Source: Spongilla lacustris (lineage: Eukaryota > Porifera > Demospongiae > Spongillida > Spongillidae). Taken from it: DNA of 64,000 bases. Positions 23,801 through 35,961 of the stretch are shown here, in pieces; positions within the stretch are counted from its first letter, which is position 1, and every line of letters begins with the position of its first letter. Both the position numbers and the translations under genes were made by a program. Under the pieces are notes generated by a model. It was given only the letters and a program-made list of their open reading frames with translations. It was not told the DNA's origin and did not search any database. The DNA is taken from positions 7,589,584 to 7,653,583 of the forward strand of contig OX442420.1 in assembly GCA_949361645.1 (NCBI GenBank), read 5' to 3'.

Positions 23801-26800
23801 CGAAGCGTTCAGCTTCACCGTTTGAGCTAGGATGGTAAGGTGCCACTCTAGCATGCCTTATACCATTTGATTTGCAGAATGTTTTGAATTGTTCACTTAT
23901 AAACTGAGGACCATTATCCGTCACTAACACTTCTGGAAGACCAAAATGCGCGAAGATACTCATCAGCGCCGTGATGGTAGTACCGCTCGTAGCTTCCTTC
24001 AAATAAATAACCTCGGGCCATTTAGACATTGCGTCAACAACTATGAGCCACATCTTCCCAAAGAACGGCCCGGCAAAATCAATATGCAGGCGCTGCCATG
24101 GCCTCGACGGGTACTCCCACGGATGTAATGGTGTTAGTGGCATATTATCTCGCTGAAGATTGCTTGATCCACATCCTCGCACCATTTGCTCGATTTCTCA
24201 GTCGATTCCTGGCCACCACACATATAGTCGAGCTAACGATTTCATCCTAACTATTCCCGGATGACTCTGATGCAACTCCTTCAGGACAAATCCTCTCATT
24301 TGGGGGGGGTATTATAACCCTGATTCCCCACATCAAGCAGTTTCCTTCGATAGATAGCTCATCTCTTTGACTAAAATATGGTCTCAATTGATCGTCTCGC
24401 TTTGTTTCCTTGTCTTTCCACCCGTTTCTGGTAAATTCCAACACTTCCCTCAGTAATGCATCAGACATTGTCCCCCTCTCAACATCTTCTACTGATAGTG
24501 GATAACCTGCCAACTGCGGTTCCTGGAAGGCTAAGATACGCTCGTCATCCATATTTTCGTCCTCGGCTTCAGGTTGTTTCAGACCAGCCGACGGATATCT
24601 TGATAACCCGTCAGCATTTCCATGTTGCAATGTTGACTTGTATACTATATCATACTGATATCCTGCTAGGTATATCGCCCACCTTTGTAAACGTCCCGCA
24701 ATCACAGAAGATATACCTGTTTTTGGTCCGAAGATTTCCACTAGTGGCTGATGATCGGTGATCAATATAAATTTGCGACCGAAAAGGTATTGATGGAACT
24801 TCTTCAACCCAAAAATAATGCTGAGGGCTTCCTTTTCGATCTGCGAATAATTTTGTTCAGCCTTAGACAGGGTACGTGATGCAAAACTTATTGGCCTCTC
24901 TGACCCGTCTTTGAAGTGGTGATATAATACAGCTCCCAATCCTTGCGCCGAAGCATCGCAAGCGAGACTGATTTGTTCTGAAGGATCGTAATGACACAGC
25001 ACCCCCGCCGATGATAATTCTTGTTTTAGTTTGTTGAAGCTGTCCTCACATTCTTTAGTCCATCTCCAAATAGTGGCCTTCCGTAGCAGCTCATTCAATG
25101 GTGCACATATATTTGCGAGCCCTGCAATAAACTTCCCATAATAGTTAACAATCCCCAGGAATGATCGCAGCTCTGTAATGTTTCTTGGAGTGGAAGCCAT
25201 TTTTATCACTTCTACTTTCTTTGGACTAGTATGTATCCCCTGACTTGAAATCACGTGGCCCAAATATTCTACTGTCTCCTGTAAGAACTTGCACTTGGCC
25301 AAGCGCAATCGCAATCCAAAAGTCTTCATCCTGTCAAAAACATGTTCCAAATTTTCGATATGCTCCTCCGTGTTTGACCCTGTCACCAATACATCATCCT
25401 GGTAATACACAACCCCCAAAAGCCCTTGCAGAATGGTATCCATCGCTCTCTGGAATATTGCCGAAGCCGAACTCACACCAAATGGAAGTCGCTTATACCG
25501 GAATAAACCTTTATGTGTGTTCACCACCATATATTGTAGTGACTCTTCGTCAAGCTCGATCTGCAAAAATGCTTCTGCCATGTCTAACGTTGTGAATTTC
25601 TGACCTCCTTGCAACTTTAATTTGCATATAAATCTTCATTCCTTGGAAGGGGATACTGTTCTATGTCCAAGCACTGGTTAACCGTCACTTTAAAATCTCC
25701 ACATATTCTGACATCCCCGCTGCTCTTGATCATAGGAACTATAGGAGCTGCCCATTCGGAGTGCGTAATGGGTTCTATTACACCAATAGAAGTCAATCGC
25801 TCCAGCTCCAATTCTATTCGTTCTTTTAGGGCATATACGGTACTGGTCTTGGTTTGAAGAACTTCGCCTTTGCGTCTTCCCTGACTCTTACCTTGGCCTT
25901 GATATCTTTCATTTTCCCTAACTCCTGTTTGAAAATGATCTCATTTCTTTTCAACAATGCTTCCAATGCAGGTGGATTTCCTACGGCGCCAGTCTGCGAC
26001 CTTTGCCCCTGCGGACAAGAAGCAACAATGGCATGCATTGTACATGTACGCTCATGTAAATATGTACATTTCAATATGTCCCAGGCTAGCTCGACATGAA
26101 CAAGCCAATTTCTTCCAAATAAGGGAGTCCCTTCTTCCTCCACCACCACCAATGGTAGTTGCTTGAGCTGTGAGTGAGTCTTCACTTGAACAGTAGCCTC
26201 TCCGAGCACATGAAGCTTTTGCCCGGAATAGGTTTGCAAAACTAACTTCCTTTGGTTCAAAGGAGGAGCTCCTAGTTTGTCTTGCCACGTCCTCTTGCTC
26301 ACCAGACTGATACTGGCTCCTGTATCAAGTTCCATCTTTATTGGTATTCCGTTCAGCTCCACTTCAATCCACAGCCGTGTGGTATCTCCTTTGACTTCCC
26401 CAATGTAGTCCAGGTAGTACTTTTCCCCGGAGTCCACAGCTGTCTCTTCTGCTTGATGTGTCACATGTTGTTTAGTGACAGTCCAAAATTTGCCATCAGT
26501 CTTAGCCGACCTGCAGGCTCGTGCCAAATGTCCGGTCTTCTTGCACCTGTAACATTGGGCATCTCTATGCGGACAGTCCCCTGGCGAATGCCCCTTTCTA
26601 GCACATCTAGAACACTGCCTACTAGACTTCTCAATTGCGCAGACGGCGGCTTTCTCCAAACCCTGCTGCAAGTTCTCCTGCTGGTCTTCCTTGAAGTTCT
26701 TGGCTCCCCTTTCAGCTGCATCCATGGCTTGTGACAATTCCAGAGATCGCTCGACCGTCAAATCTGCTTCGGACAAAAGGCGCTTTTGTATGTTCACGGC

Positions 26801-28103
26801 ACTTAACCCGCAAACAAATTGATCCCTTAAAGCTTCGTTTAAGAATGTCCCAAACTGACACGTTTTTGCTAACCTCCGAAGTTCTGCTATGTAGCGCGCC
26901 ACGTCTTCCCCCGGTTTCTGGTATCGACGGTGAAAGATAAAACGTTCGGCTATGACCAGTCTGGCAGGTCTGTAGTGCTTCTTTAGCACGTCCGTTAGTT
27001 CCTTCATGGTTTTCGCAGCGGGAGCGACAGGGGCCACGAGGTCCCTCAAAACTTGGTAGGCAGAGGACCCTACCATCGTTAGAAAATGGGCAACCTTTCG
27101 CTCTTCTTTGACGTCCTTCACTAAGAAGTACTGCTCCAAGCGCTCCAGATACGAGTCCACATCTTCTGTTTCCGGGTCGAAAGGTTCGAGACCCCTTTGG
27201 GCCGACATACAACCCTCGTCGCCAATTGTAGTATATGGAATCTTTAATCAAAATCTGATCTTTAACAATCGACCTATAGCTTGTATATTATGAATCACGC
27301 ATGCGCACACTTTATTGTAGATAGTCAATACATTACAAATGGGTTGAGTCAGGAAGTGCAGTGATAAAGAGGTTAACTTTGAAAGCATACTTTTGTAAAA
27401 GCTTACATGTGCATTGGTTCATAGCCTATACAGTTATGCAAAACTGCATGATGCTTCAACAACATGATACATGTGTGTGGTTGATTTGTTTTGTACTAGT
27501 TATACCTTTATGGTGCATTAAAATCATTATGCTCTCCATCTACAGTTGCAAGTAGCAGTTAATACAGCTCCAAGTCATACACCTCAGGCACTGCAGCCAT
27601 CAGAAGTTGGGCAATCATGCTACGAAGGAGTGCGTCCAGGACACACTGATCCATTATTGGGAGGACAACCAATGAAGGCAAATGACAGTGACAACGGAGT
27701 GAAGCAATTATCTTCAGCACCTCAACCTGCAACTTCAAATACATCATGTTGTGAACCTGATGGAGTTAGTAGTGAAGATGATGATAGTGATGATGATCTC
27801 CCTCCTCCTATCTACCATGTGCCCATCGAGTATCAACAACATTTGGTAGCTTCAAATACATCTAATACAGTAGCACCCACCAATGGGAACTTGTTTCTGC
27901 CTACTGTAGATCAAATGCATAACATCAATATAGCACATGCAGCAGATAGTTGCACCCACAGAGGCACAGATAGTAGAGAGTTTGAAGAGACAAACTCATG
28001 GACACCATTGGATCAGAACCTGAAATGCCCTGTTTGTGGGAAAGTCTTCAAGAAGGGAAGAATCCAGAAGTTTAGGCATCATGTGCTGACGTGTGCGAAA
28101 TGA
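20825..28103 (+). CDS. coiled-coil protein with C-terminal NEMO/optineurin/TAX1BP1-like zinc finger (spliced)
   Basis: Six exons join in phase 0 throughout: 20825-20896, 21333-21470, 21639-21707, 21873-21917, 22118-22369 and 27546-28103, giving about 377 residues. The first five encode an almost unbroken helix (EDFKHEREDRIRATEARDRI, EEIAVKVAQVKQYQKQVEAY), a long coiled coil. The last exon is disordered and acidic (SSEDDDSDDDLPPP) and ends in CPVCGKVFKKGRIQKFRHHV followed by LTCAK. That is a C-x2-C-x12-H-x4-C finger close in spacing to the ubiquitin-binding fingers of NEMO, optineurin and TAX1BP1. A ubiquitin-binding scaffold is inferred from this layout only. The acceptors of exons 2 and 4 have poor pyrimidine tracts. 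A whole Gypsy element lies antisense in the last intron. Confidence 0.72.
22953..22975. repeat. poly-C tract
   Basis: A 23-base run of C a few bases left of the target duplication of the Gypsy element. Confidence 0.95.
22991..23096 (-). repeat. 3' LTR of the intronic Gypsy element
   Basis: On the plus strand it starts TGTAGTATATGG and ends GACATTACA. It matches 27227-27337 with a 5-base deletion near the end. At 106 bp it is unusually short for an LTR. Confidence 0.92.
23115..24185 (-). pseudogene. Gypsy integrase, catalytic core and C-terminal part
   Basis: An open frame of 356 codons with the integrase core: HIDFAGPFFGK with the first catalytic Asp, VLVTDNGPQF with the second, and SSNGEAERFVKSFKNAF with the Glu. 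A C-terminal DNA-binding segment (VGDAVWVKGQRNQQSWLPGV) and an acidic tail follow. The N-terminal HHCC zinc-finger region lies in another frame between 24185 and 24260, with a TGA in between, so the polyprotein is interrupted. Confidence 0.9.
24247..25614 (-). pseudogene. Gypsy reverse transcriptase and RNase H
   Basis: An open frame of about 455 codons. RT motifs seen are FTTLDMAEAFLQIEL, FGVSSASAIFQRAMD and the polymerase YQDD box in VVYYQDDVLVTG. RNase H follows with LACDASAQGLGAVLYHH and ILITDHQPL. The beginning of RT (fingers) is in a different frame at 25617-25811, and the 3' end runs off frame before the integrase, so it is not translatable as one polyprotein. Confidence 0.92.
25617..25825 (-). 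pseudogene. Gypsy RT N-terminal segment, out of frame with both neighbours
   Basis: Contains GVIEPITHSEWAAPIVPMIK and VRICGDFKVTVNQ, the start of a Gypsy RT. It is shifted relative to the upstream gag-protease frame near 25826 and to the RT frame near 25615. Either shift could be decay. A programmed frameshift at the first is possible but unproven. Confidence 0.85.
25826..27208 (-). pseudogene. Gypsy gag-protease frame
   Basis: An open frame of 460 codons starting at an ATG 18 bases inside the LTR border. It contains the capsid-like region (LNEALRDQFVCGLSAVNIQK), two zinc knuckles of the CX2CX4HX4C type (CSRCARKGHSPGDC and CYRCKKTGHLARAC), then an aspartic protease with MELDTGASISLV. The frame itself is intact, but translation would end before the RT. 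Confidence 0.9.
27227..27337 (-). repeat. 5' LTR of the intronic Gypsy element
   Basis: A 111-bp direct repeat of 22991-23096 and the promoter end of the element. It is followed inward by the TGGCGACGAGG primer-binding-like sequence. Confidence 0.92.
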
Positions 28104-28890
28104 GAGGCTCACGGGAGTAGGAGAGATATGTGTATACCTGCATGTGTATCACAAAAAAAAAAAAAAGTGCAAAATTAATTTTGTAAAAAAAGGCTCGAGG
28201 GTTTTCTAATGCTTTGACCGAAAACTGGACTCAAGTACTCGCAGAAGGGTAGGCACAATTAATTTATTGCACTGGTGCGCAGCCTACATGTATACATAAT
28301 ACCTAATGTACATGTATATCGAAGACAACTATTCCATGATTAACATCACGTGTGCGGTTATAAAGCAGTACAATCATGCTATAGCTATATACACGATATA
28401 GCTATATAGTCAGTATAGACAACTTATATATATGACTATAATATAGGTTGTCTTGTATATGGGTTTTTTCTTAGCCGGTGCTTGCATGTCCTCAATTACA
28501 TATTGTGATGGGGCTTTACATTTGAATGTAACGTCAATTAGTAAGTGTGCATTTGCAACTAGCAATGAATGACGTGTTTTGGCCAGCTTTTGTTTAATCC
28601 AGGATTTCGAAAGGTGACTGTTTTCACTTAATTCTTGGATTCATGGTCCTCCTTCATATATGCATGCACTAGCTAATGTTAACTTTTATTTATACGTTTT
28701 GCTGGTGCTGAGTTAGGCTTGGCATCCTTCGAAATGTATAACCCAACACAGAACACTGAACCATATCCGTTTCGACTGAAACAAAAATTGGGATGTGTCG
28801 TGATCCCTCAATCCCTCTTCGCTGGTCAGTCGCATCTGATAGCATTGCATATATAATGTTTACATACTAATAGCAACATATTAAGCTGGA
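28104..28890. other. 3' flank of the zinc-finger gene, no further gene seen
   Basis: Contains a 14-base A run near 28150 shortly after the stop codon, and palindromic TATA-rich sequence around 28378-28450. No exon recognised. Confidence 0.4.
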
Positions 28891-29169
28891 CATATGGAGA
28901 AATGGCCCATACATAGGCAGTCATCTTGCTTTTATTTTCAAATTGAATTTTAAACACATTTATAATTTACTATAAATCGGTCTGATTGTGAATCTGTGTT
29001 TTATATAATTATGACATGAACCATTCGTGTAGTAAAATCAAGACAAAAAATTAATTTCTACCACGCATAATTTATTCATAAACAATTTGTCATAACGTAA
29101 TACCTTGCGTCATCTGGGATTAAGTTACAGTTACTGCATACGTTGCAACTAGTTAACTGTTAATTGCAG

Positions 29170-29272
29170 ATGAATTTTTAATGATAATACGCAATCGTAG
29201 CTTTGGAGATGTGGAGGCAGCAATAAACGGATTGCCCTGCATGATTTCAACTTCTGAGATTCAGGTGTTTTG
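29170..29272 (+). pseudogene. exon-like stretch with good splice borders, right copy
   Basis: Counterpart of 18597-18699. It reads DEFLMIIRNRSFGDVEAAIN between TTAATTGCAG and GTGAGTAT. The preserved frame and borders in both copies suggest a captured coding exon, of unknown function. Confidence 0.4.
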
Positions 29273-29339
29273 GTGAGTATACTGTGTGAATTTAGTATGT
29301 GCAGAACAGGCATATATTCGATGCAGTGAAGGGGGAGGA

Positions 29340-29860
29340 GATATGGCCTTCTCCCTATACTAGTACTGTATGGAATTCTCCCTGTACTGTTGGCCTTCTC
29401 CCGGACCGTTAATTGCCCGTCTCCTTATACTGTTGGTCTTCTTCCTGTAGGGTTAAACTGGTGGCCTTCTCGCTATACTGTTGGCCTTCTCCCTATACTG
29501 TTGGCCCTTCTCCCTATACATTGGCCTTCTCCCTATACATTGGCCTTCTTCCTATACTGTTGGCCTTCTCCCTATACTGTTGGCCTTCTCCCTATACTGT
29601 TGGCCCTTCTCCCTATACTATTCCTATACAGTTGACCTTCTCCCTGTACTGTTGACCCTTCTCCCTATATGGTTGACCTTATCCCTATACAGTTGGCCAT
29701 CTCCCTATGCTGTTGGCTTTCTCCCTATACTGTTGGCCTTATCCCTATACTATTTCCTATACAGTTGGCCTTCTCCCTATACTATTGGCCTTCTCCCTAT
29801 ACTATTTCCTATACAGTTGGCCTTCTCCCTATACTATTGGCTTTCTCCCTATATGAACCA
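29340..29860. repeat. 20-bp minisatellite array, main block of right copy
   Basis: Reverse-complement version of the 17790-18530 array, shorter by roughly 200 bp, mostly through loss of the uniform central units. Confidence 0.9.
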
Positions 29861-30225
29861 CTGAGCATTGTCCATTTGTGTAGCATCTCTGTCCCTTTGT
29901 TTACCATGTGTATAGCTGACCTGTGGGACACACACACCACACACGTGCATGGACACTTCCAGCAAGTCACGCATGCTCAGTTACAGTGTGGACACTCAAT
30001 GTAGTAGCTCTACTGGTGGCGATGCACATATTCACAAGTGTCTCCATCATGTGCACACTACACACGCTGATGTAGAGCTGTGTATTGTGTGCTTCAAACA
30101 TGGGCACACACACCAATGATGTCCACACATATAATACCTGTACACAGTGGTACTTACATGTACATCCATATACATCAGATATAAATAATAATAATTTGGA
30201 CACAAACACACACATGCATGTACAT

Positions 30226-30474
<249 letters not shown>

Positions 30475-31449
30475 ACACAGTGAAGACAGATAACAGGTGT
30501 GTGAATGGCTGTTTGGGGGCTATTGTGATGGTGGTTACATGCACTAGAGTACGCATGGTATTTTTGGACATGCTAATTTTTGTTTGCATGCATTGGTGTT
30601 GAGAACACTTCCTCACTCCCCTGGAGGGATGTTGGTGGTGTCATTGGATCACCTCTCCAAATCCCCCAGAAGGGGGGAGGTATCCTTTGTACACATACAA
30701 TGCATCACTTGGGTGACGGCTCCATCAGAGGTCTTTGAACATGCATGTTAAAGTACTTCTGTTTAAGGGCCTGGAGAGGTACATTAACTTGTACATGTAC
30801 TCTTTGTTACATGTACTATTGTCTATCTTTATAGACACCTATATGTACCCAGGACTAATTTCAAAAATGGTCTCATCTGGTGGCTACCAGATGCAGGTAT
30901 AAACCCTAACCCTGACTACCTACACAAAAGTTCAGGTAAATTTAATATTACTACATTTGCATATGAGGCTGTGCCTTAAAAGGCGACCATGCGCTTTATT
31001 CATTTGAGTTGCATGCAACTTGTTACCTACGTGTGGTCACCTTAACCCTTCTATACATGTACATGTATGTAGCCAAGTCATCCTATGCCCTTCATGCAAC
31101 TTTTTTGGCTGTAGGTCACACTACATGTACATGCATCAAAGATACATGTAGGTAGTGATTTTAGTGGTTACCTAAGTTTTGCAAAGCAACCAAATCCATT
31201 GTGTGGACAAGGAAACCACAAGCCAGCCCTAAGCTAGCTACTGGCCTAACAAGGGATAATTGTTCTGGGGCTATGCTAAAGCTTCATACATGTATGTAAG
31301 TTGGCCCATGCCCATTTAGTGTTTGCATAGTTATCACAAATACAATGTAGAATAACCTTATGGGCCCACTTCGTACGTACATACATGTATGGACACACCT
31401 CCCTTGACAACTTACATGTACATGTACATGTACATGTTATATACTATAC

Positions 31450-31570
31450 TGTTGGTCAGTTGACCTTCTCCCTATACAGTTGGCCTTCTCCCTATACTGT
31501 TGGCCTTCTCCCTATACTGTTGGCCTTCTCCCTATATAGTTGGCCTTCTCCCTATACTGTTGGCCTTCCC
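31450..31570. repeat. 20-bp minisatellite, short array of right copy
   Basis: About six units of GGCCTTCTCCCTATACTGTT, counterpart of 16090-16232. Confidence 0.85.
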
Positions 31571-32003
31571 TAAAGGTTTTCATTCTTAGTATGCACGGCA
31601 TTACATGTAGTACCTTGCTCTCATTACTGTCAACAGTAAGGCTCTCAACTGTAGTACTCCAAGCCTAGCTGGCAACAAGTAGACAGGCAATAGAATAATC
31701 CTGGGGCTCACCAAAAATGTACATACATGAATGGACACAAGTAGTAGTGCTGCACATCTGTTAACATATATATATATATATATGAACTTCCAGGACACAG
31801 CTATTCCCTAGGACAACCAGCAAAACCAGGCCTAGGGGTTGTATTTGCACAAAGATGCATGGCATTGTGCATGAGATTATTCACTGTATGTACATGTACA
31901 GACCTAGACTTTTATCAGCACAGTCTGGCCACACAACAAAATTCATGACATTGGGCTATTGTTACCTTGTAAATAAGATAGGATCAGCAGGTGTTTATGT
32001 ACA

Positions 32004-32126
<123 letters not shown>

Positions 32127-33198
32127 CAGCTGAACGTGGGGGAGGAGGCAGCAATAGGCAACATCTGCCAGTATCACTTACGGTTTCCAGTTCATGCATT
32201 TGCTACAGATGTTACGTGTACAAGAAGCACACCATTACATGCATGTACTTCCTATAACACCAGGGATTTACTGCACCTACCCCCTGGTGTGCACGTGGCA
32301 TGTCACTTGCTGTTCTGTCAATTAATCCAGGGTTCACAAACATGCCATTTAACTGTACATATGAAGGGAAGCCTTCCTACAATAACACTGCAGCAATGCA
32401 AGTAGAACATCATAACACAAACTTTCATGAATCCTTCAATTGTATTTAGCCAGTCAGACACTCAATGTTTTGGTATATACAAACTGCCACCACAACCTGT
32501 ACAAAAAAAACAAATAATACTTTCTCTTTTCCTCCTCCCTTCAATTTCCTTACCTCCCCTTCCATCTCCCTCCCTCCTCATCCCGTCAATTTTCCTACCT
32601 CTCCCTCCCTCCCATCACTCTCGCTCTTCCTCTCTCCTTTCCTCCCCTTATCCCCATTCACCCCGCTGGCCCCAGCTCTCATCTTATAGCGCATGTCAAA
32701 TGAAGTACTATCCAGCTGAAAGGATCATGTGTGAAAGGAAAAAGGTAAGCTAGCTGGGTTTGTTTTAAAAAAAAAAAAAAACCTGAAAACTGAATAATAC
32801 CATGCTTTCCAGAATGGAAGAATAGTTTATTTAGTGTTGTAAAGTGGTTAAGAAGACACTTATATTGGGTTGAAGAAAAGGATGTAAGTTAACCTGTTCT
32901 CTTCTACAGTATGCAATATGTGTGTTCAGGTGTATTCTAGTAATCACTGCATTTTTATTTCAGGGAGTTCAAGTGTCAGCTTAAATTGATTTTTCACATA
33001 CAACGCTCACTAGCTGCAGGAACAATCAGAAGGAACAGTGTGCATGGATGTCACTATGGATGTAATGTAGCGTTACTGTTGTGTTAATTTAACTGCAGGT
33101 GTCACAACAAAGCACTGTTGTACATGTACATGTGATCATGTTTCAAAAGATTCAACCACATGCAATGGCGTCCTAGGCTGGTTTGTTTCTCAGACACT

Positions 33199-35090
33199 CG
33201 ATACCTCAGGATGCACTCGGATAGCTCACAACATCAACAACCATTCATTCATTATACTGAATCATACACGTAATCACATTCACACACGTGATCCTATATA
33301 TCTCTAATCACTGAATGTTTCCGGACATCACAGTTCCTCCCCATTTCACACTGGTGACAGACCACCATCCCTTGGTGTCCATTCTCAACCCGGAAAAGGG
33401 ATTACCAGCAGTGACGGCAGCACGGTTGCATTGGTATATGCGGTAGGCTAGCCCTGTCTTGATATCAGGTACAAGAGTACCACTCAGCACACAAATGCTG
33501 ATGCACTTTCACATCTCCCAGTGGTGGCCGACATGCAGATGGCACAAATGGACGAGGAGGAAGGAGGGACATTCCCAACTACAAACCCTCCTGGTCGAGG
33601 TGGCAAAATTAGGAAGAACAACAACAATTAAGGGACCTGGTGTTAGCAAGGGTGTTTCAGCCTATTCAGGAGGGATGGCCACCCAAAATTACAGAAGAGG
33701 TCCGGTTATAAAGCCATGCTTTGAGTAGAGACATGAACTATACATGTACAGCAGTACAATCCTGTGAAAGGATACAGGGAGAGGTATAGGCCTGTACCAC
33801 TGTTCAGGAGGGGTACAGGCCTGCTCAGGGATACAGGCATGTTCAAGGAGGGGTACAGGGATACAAGCCTGGACAGGGGTACAGGCCTGTACTGGCGGGG
33901 GGGGGGGGGGGGGGGGGGGGGGGGTACAGGACTGTACAGTGGGTACAGGCTTGTACAGGGGTAAAGGCGTGTACATGCAGGGAGGGGTACAAGCCTGGAC
34001 AGGGGTACAGGCCTGTACTGGGGTGGGTGGGGGGGGGGGGGGGGGGTTGGGGGTACAGGACTGTACAAGGGTATAGGCTTGTACAGGGGTGCAGGCCTGT
34101 ACAAGGGTAATGGCGTGTACAGGGAGGGGTAGTGGCCTGTACAGTGGTACAGGCCTATAAAATTGTACAGGCCTGTGCAATTTGGGGTACAACCAATTGT
34201 ATTGATACATAGCAGTTGTTCATTCATGATGAACTCCACATACATATAGGTTTACCCATTGTCCTCTGTTTGATTCCATTTCTCTTGTCTTTTGCTAGGC
34301 CATGTAGTGATCCCCATTTCAGTCTGTCCCATTCTTCTTTGCTTTCATCGTCCCCCTTTAGTTCCTTCACAGAGTGGTCTCTAGTGGGTACACCCTTTCC
34401 AACACCTGTTCCTTCTGCCCTTTTCTTTGCACAACACACCCTCTCAATTTGCCCCCATTTCCTGCAAACTTTGTTTCTGAACCTGCACTGTTGAGTATCA
34501 TGCGCTCCTCCACACCTGTTGCAAGCCCATAGGCCTAACGGTCTCCCCCTTCTTGGTGGTGCTGCCACTTGATGTACTTCCTGTTCTGCGACACTCTGCA
34601 ACTGTTCTGCGCGTCTTTAGTCTCCCTTTCCGCTTCGGCAAAAGTGAGGTCTGCCTTTGTGAGGAGTCTCTTCTGTACCCCCTCGTCCCTCATACCAAAG
34701 AACACCCTGTCTCTCAGCGTCTCTGATAACGTCGCACCAAACGCACAGGCAAACTTGCTGCATACCACATATCACACTTTCTCCCTCCTTTTGTCCCGTT
34801 TGTGGAACCGTACGTTCTGCGATGACTAGAGGTTTAGGCGCTACGTGTGTCGTTAAGGCTGCGACCAGTTGCTCGTACGTTCGGTCTTTCAATTTCTGGG
34901 GTGCTACGAGCGCTCGGAGCAGGCCAAATGTAATACAGGCGAGGAAAGCGTCCTTTTTCTGTTCGGCTTCCACTTTATTTGCCAGGAAGAAATGTTCTAG
35001 CCGCTCGACGTATTAACTCAACCAGTCTTCCGTTGACGCGTCACACTCCCCTGCCATCCTTCTTAGCTATCCCATGCACCCTAGTCGCCA
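33199..35090 (-). mobile_element. Gypsy-type remnant inside the right nested copy
   Basis: Mirror of 12489-14530. An LTR-like block ends at about 33332 (GGACATCACA) beside a purine tract on the other strand. Then come the TGTACAGG minisatellite (33770-34200) and gag-like frames with CNRCGGAHDTQQC (34224-34601) and TLSETLRDRVFFGMRDEGVQ (34535-34768). It shares the defects of the left copy. Confidence 0.65.
33770..34200. repeat. TGTACAGGCCTGTACC minisatellite with poly-G tracts, right copy
   Basis: Inverted counterpart of 13440-13985, including a 28-base G run at 33897-33924. Open frames through it are artefacts. Confidence 0.85.
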
Positions 35091-35961
35091 CTGTAGACCT
35101 CAGGATGCACTTGGATAGCTTAGATCCAGCTACAGCTACGTGTAGGCCTACATCTCCTGTCTGAGCAGCCGGTCGAGGTAAGCAGCCTAACATCATTTTA
35201 ATACAACGATCTGTCTTGCAGAAAACACAGACTCGAAGCTTTTAGTATTCCATGGCATGTACTAGTAGTTACCCCCGGCACGGGGCGGCACCTGGCCCAC
35301 CACGCCCTCTGCTCGACTCCAGCTTTGCAAAATGCTGGCATGCCCTAGTCTCATTTTATTAACTATGGAATACCCTTGATTTTACTACATGTAAATATCT
35401 ATGGCAACACATAGAAACGCCATTTAAAAATGGCGCCTTATTGCACCAAAACTGATTTACTATTTTTAAAAATGGTCCCCAAATTCTTCACGACAACATC
35501 CACTTTTTTTCATATATTATATTATTTGGATAGTTGTAGAATTGTTTCAGAGGGTGGCAAAATTCTAACCCCCCTCTGTTCATTAGTTATAACTAATGGA
35601 ATATCTTAATTAGCATGATTTTTTTCCATTTTCTGTACAAGTCTATGGAATATCATATTTTCAGAAATGGTCCCAGAATTTTGGACGATACAAGGTATAA
35701 AATTTGAAATTGCCTACATTTAAACATCATTTAGAGTAGTATTAGAGGGTGGCAAAAGTTGCAGGTCCGTTAGTTAAGTAAATAATAATCAAGTTAGTAA
35801 AAACGCCATACATTCTCTATGGAACGTACCGCGGAATGAAATCCCAAAATTTACAAACCGCAACTTTCGTGTCCGTTGATTTCTCCATATGACATACAAT
35901 TTTAAATGACGCGGATTTTCCCAAAAATTCCAAACATCCGGCTGCGAAAACTATACATGTA

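Larger units (their letters stand above)
22991..27337 (-). mobile_element. Gypsy-type LTR retrotransposon, complete ends, broken genes
   Basis: Two short direct LTRs (22991-23096 and 27227-27337) bound the element, with a 5-bp target duplication AATGG at 22986-22990 and 27338-27342. Reading on the minus strand, the order is 5' LTR, a primer-binding-like TGGCGACGAGGGTTGT, gag-protease, reverse transcriptase-RNase H, integrase, a purine tract (TTAAAGCGGAGGGAG) and 3' LTR. This domain order is that of Ty3/Gypsy elements. The LTRs are nearly identical except for one 5-base indel, so insertion is fairly recent. The reading frame is nevertheless broken in at least three places. No envelope-like gene is present. 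Confidence 0.93.

Noticed and set aside
29390..30004. The same hydrophobic cyclic frames in the right copy
   Set aside because: Same minisatellite in inverted orientation.
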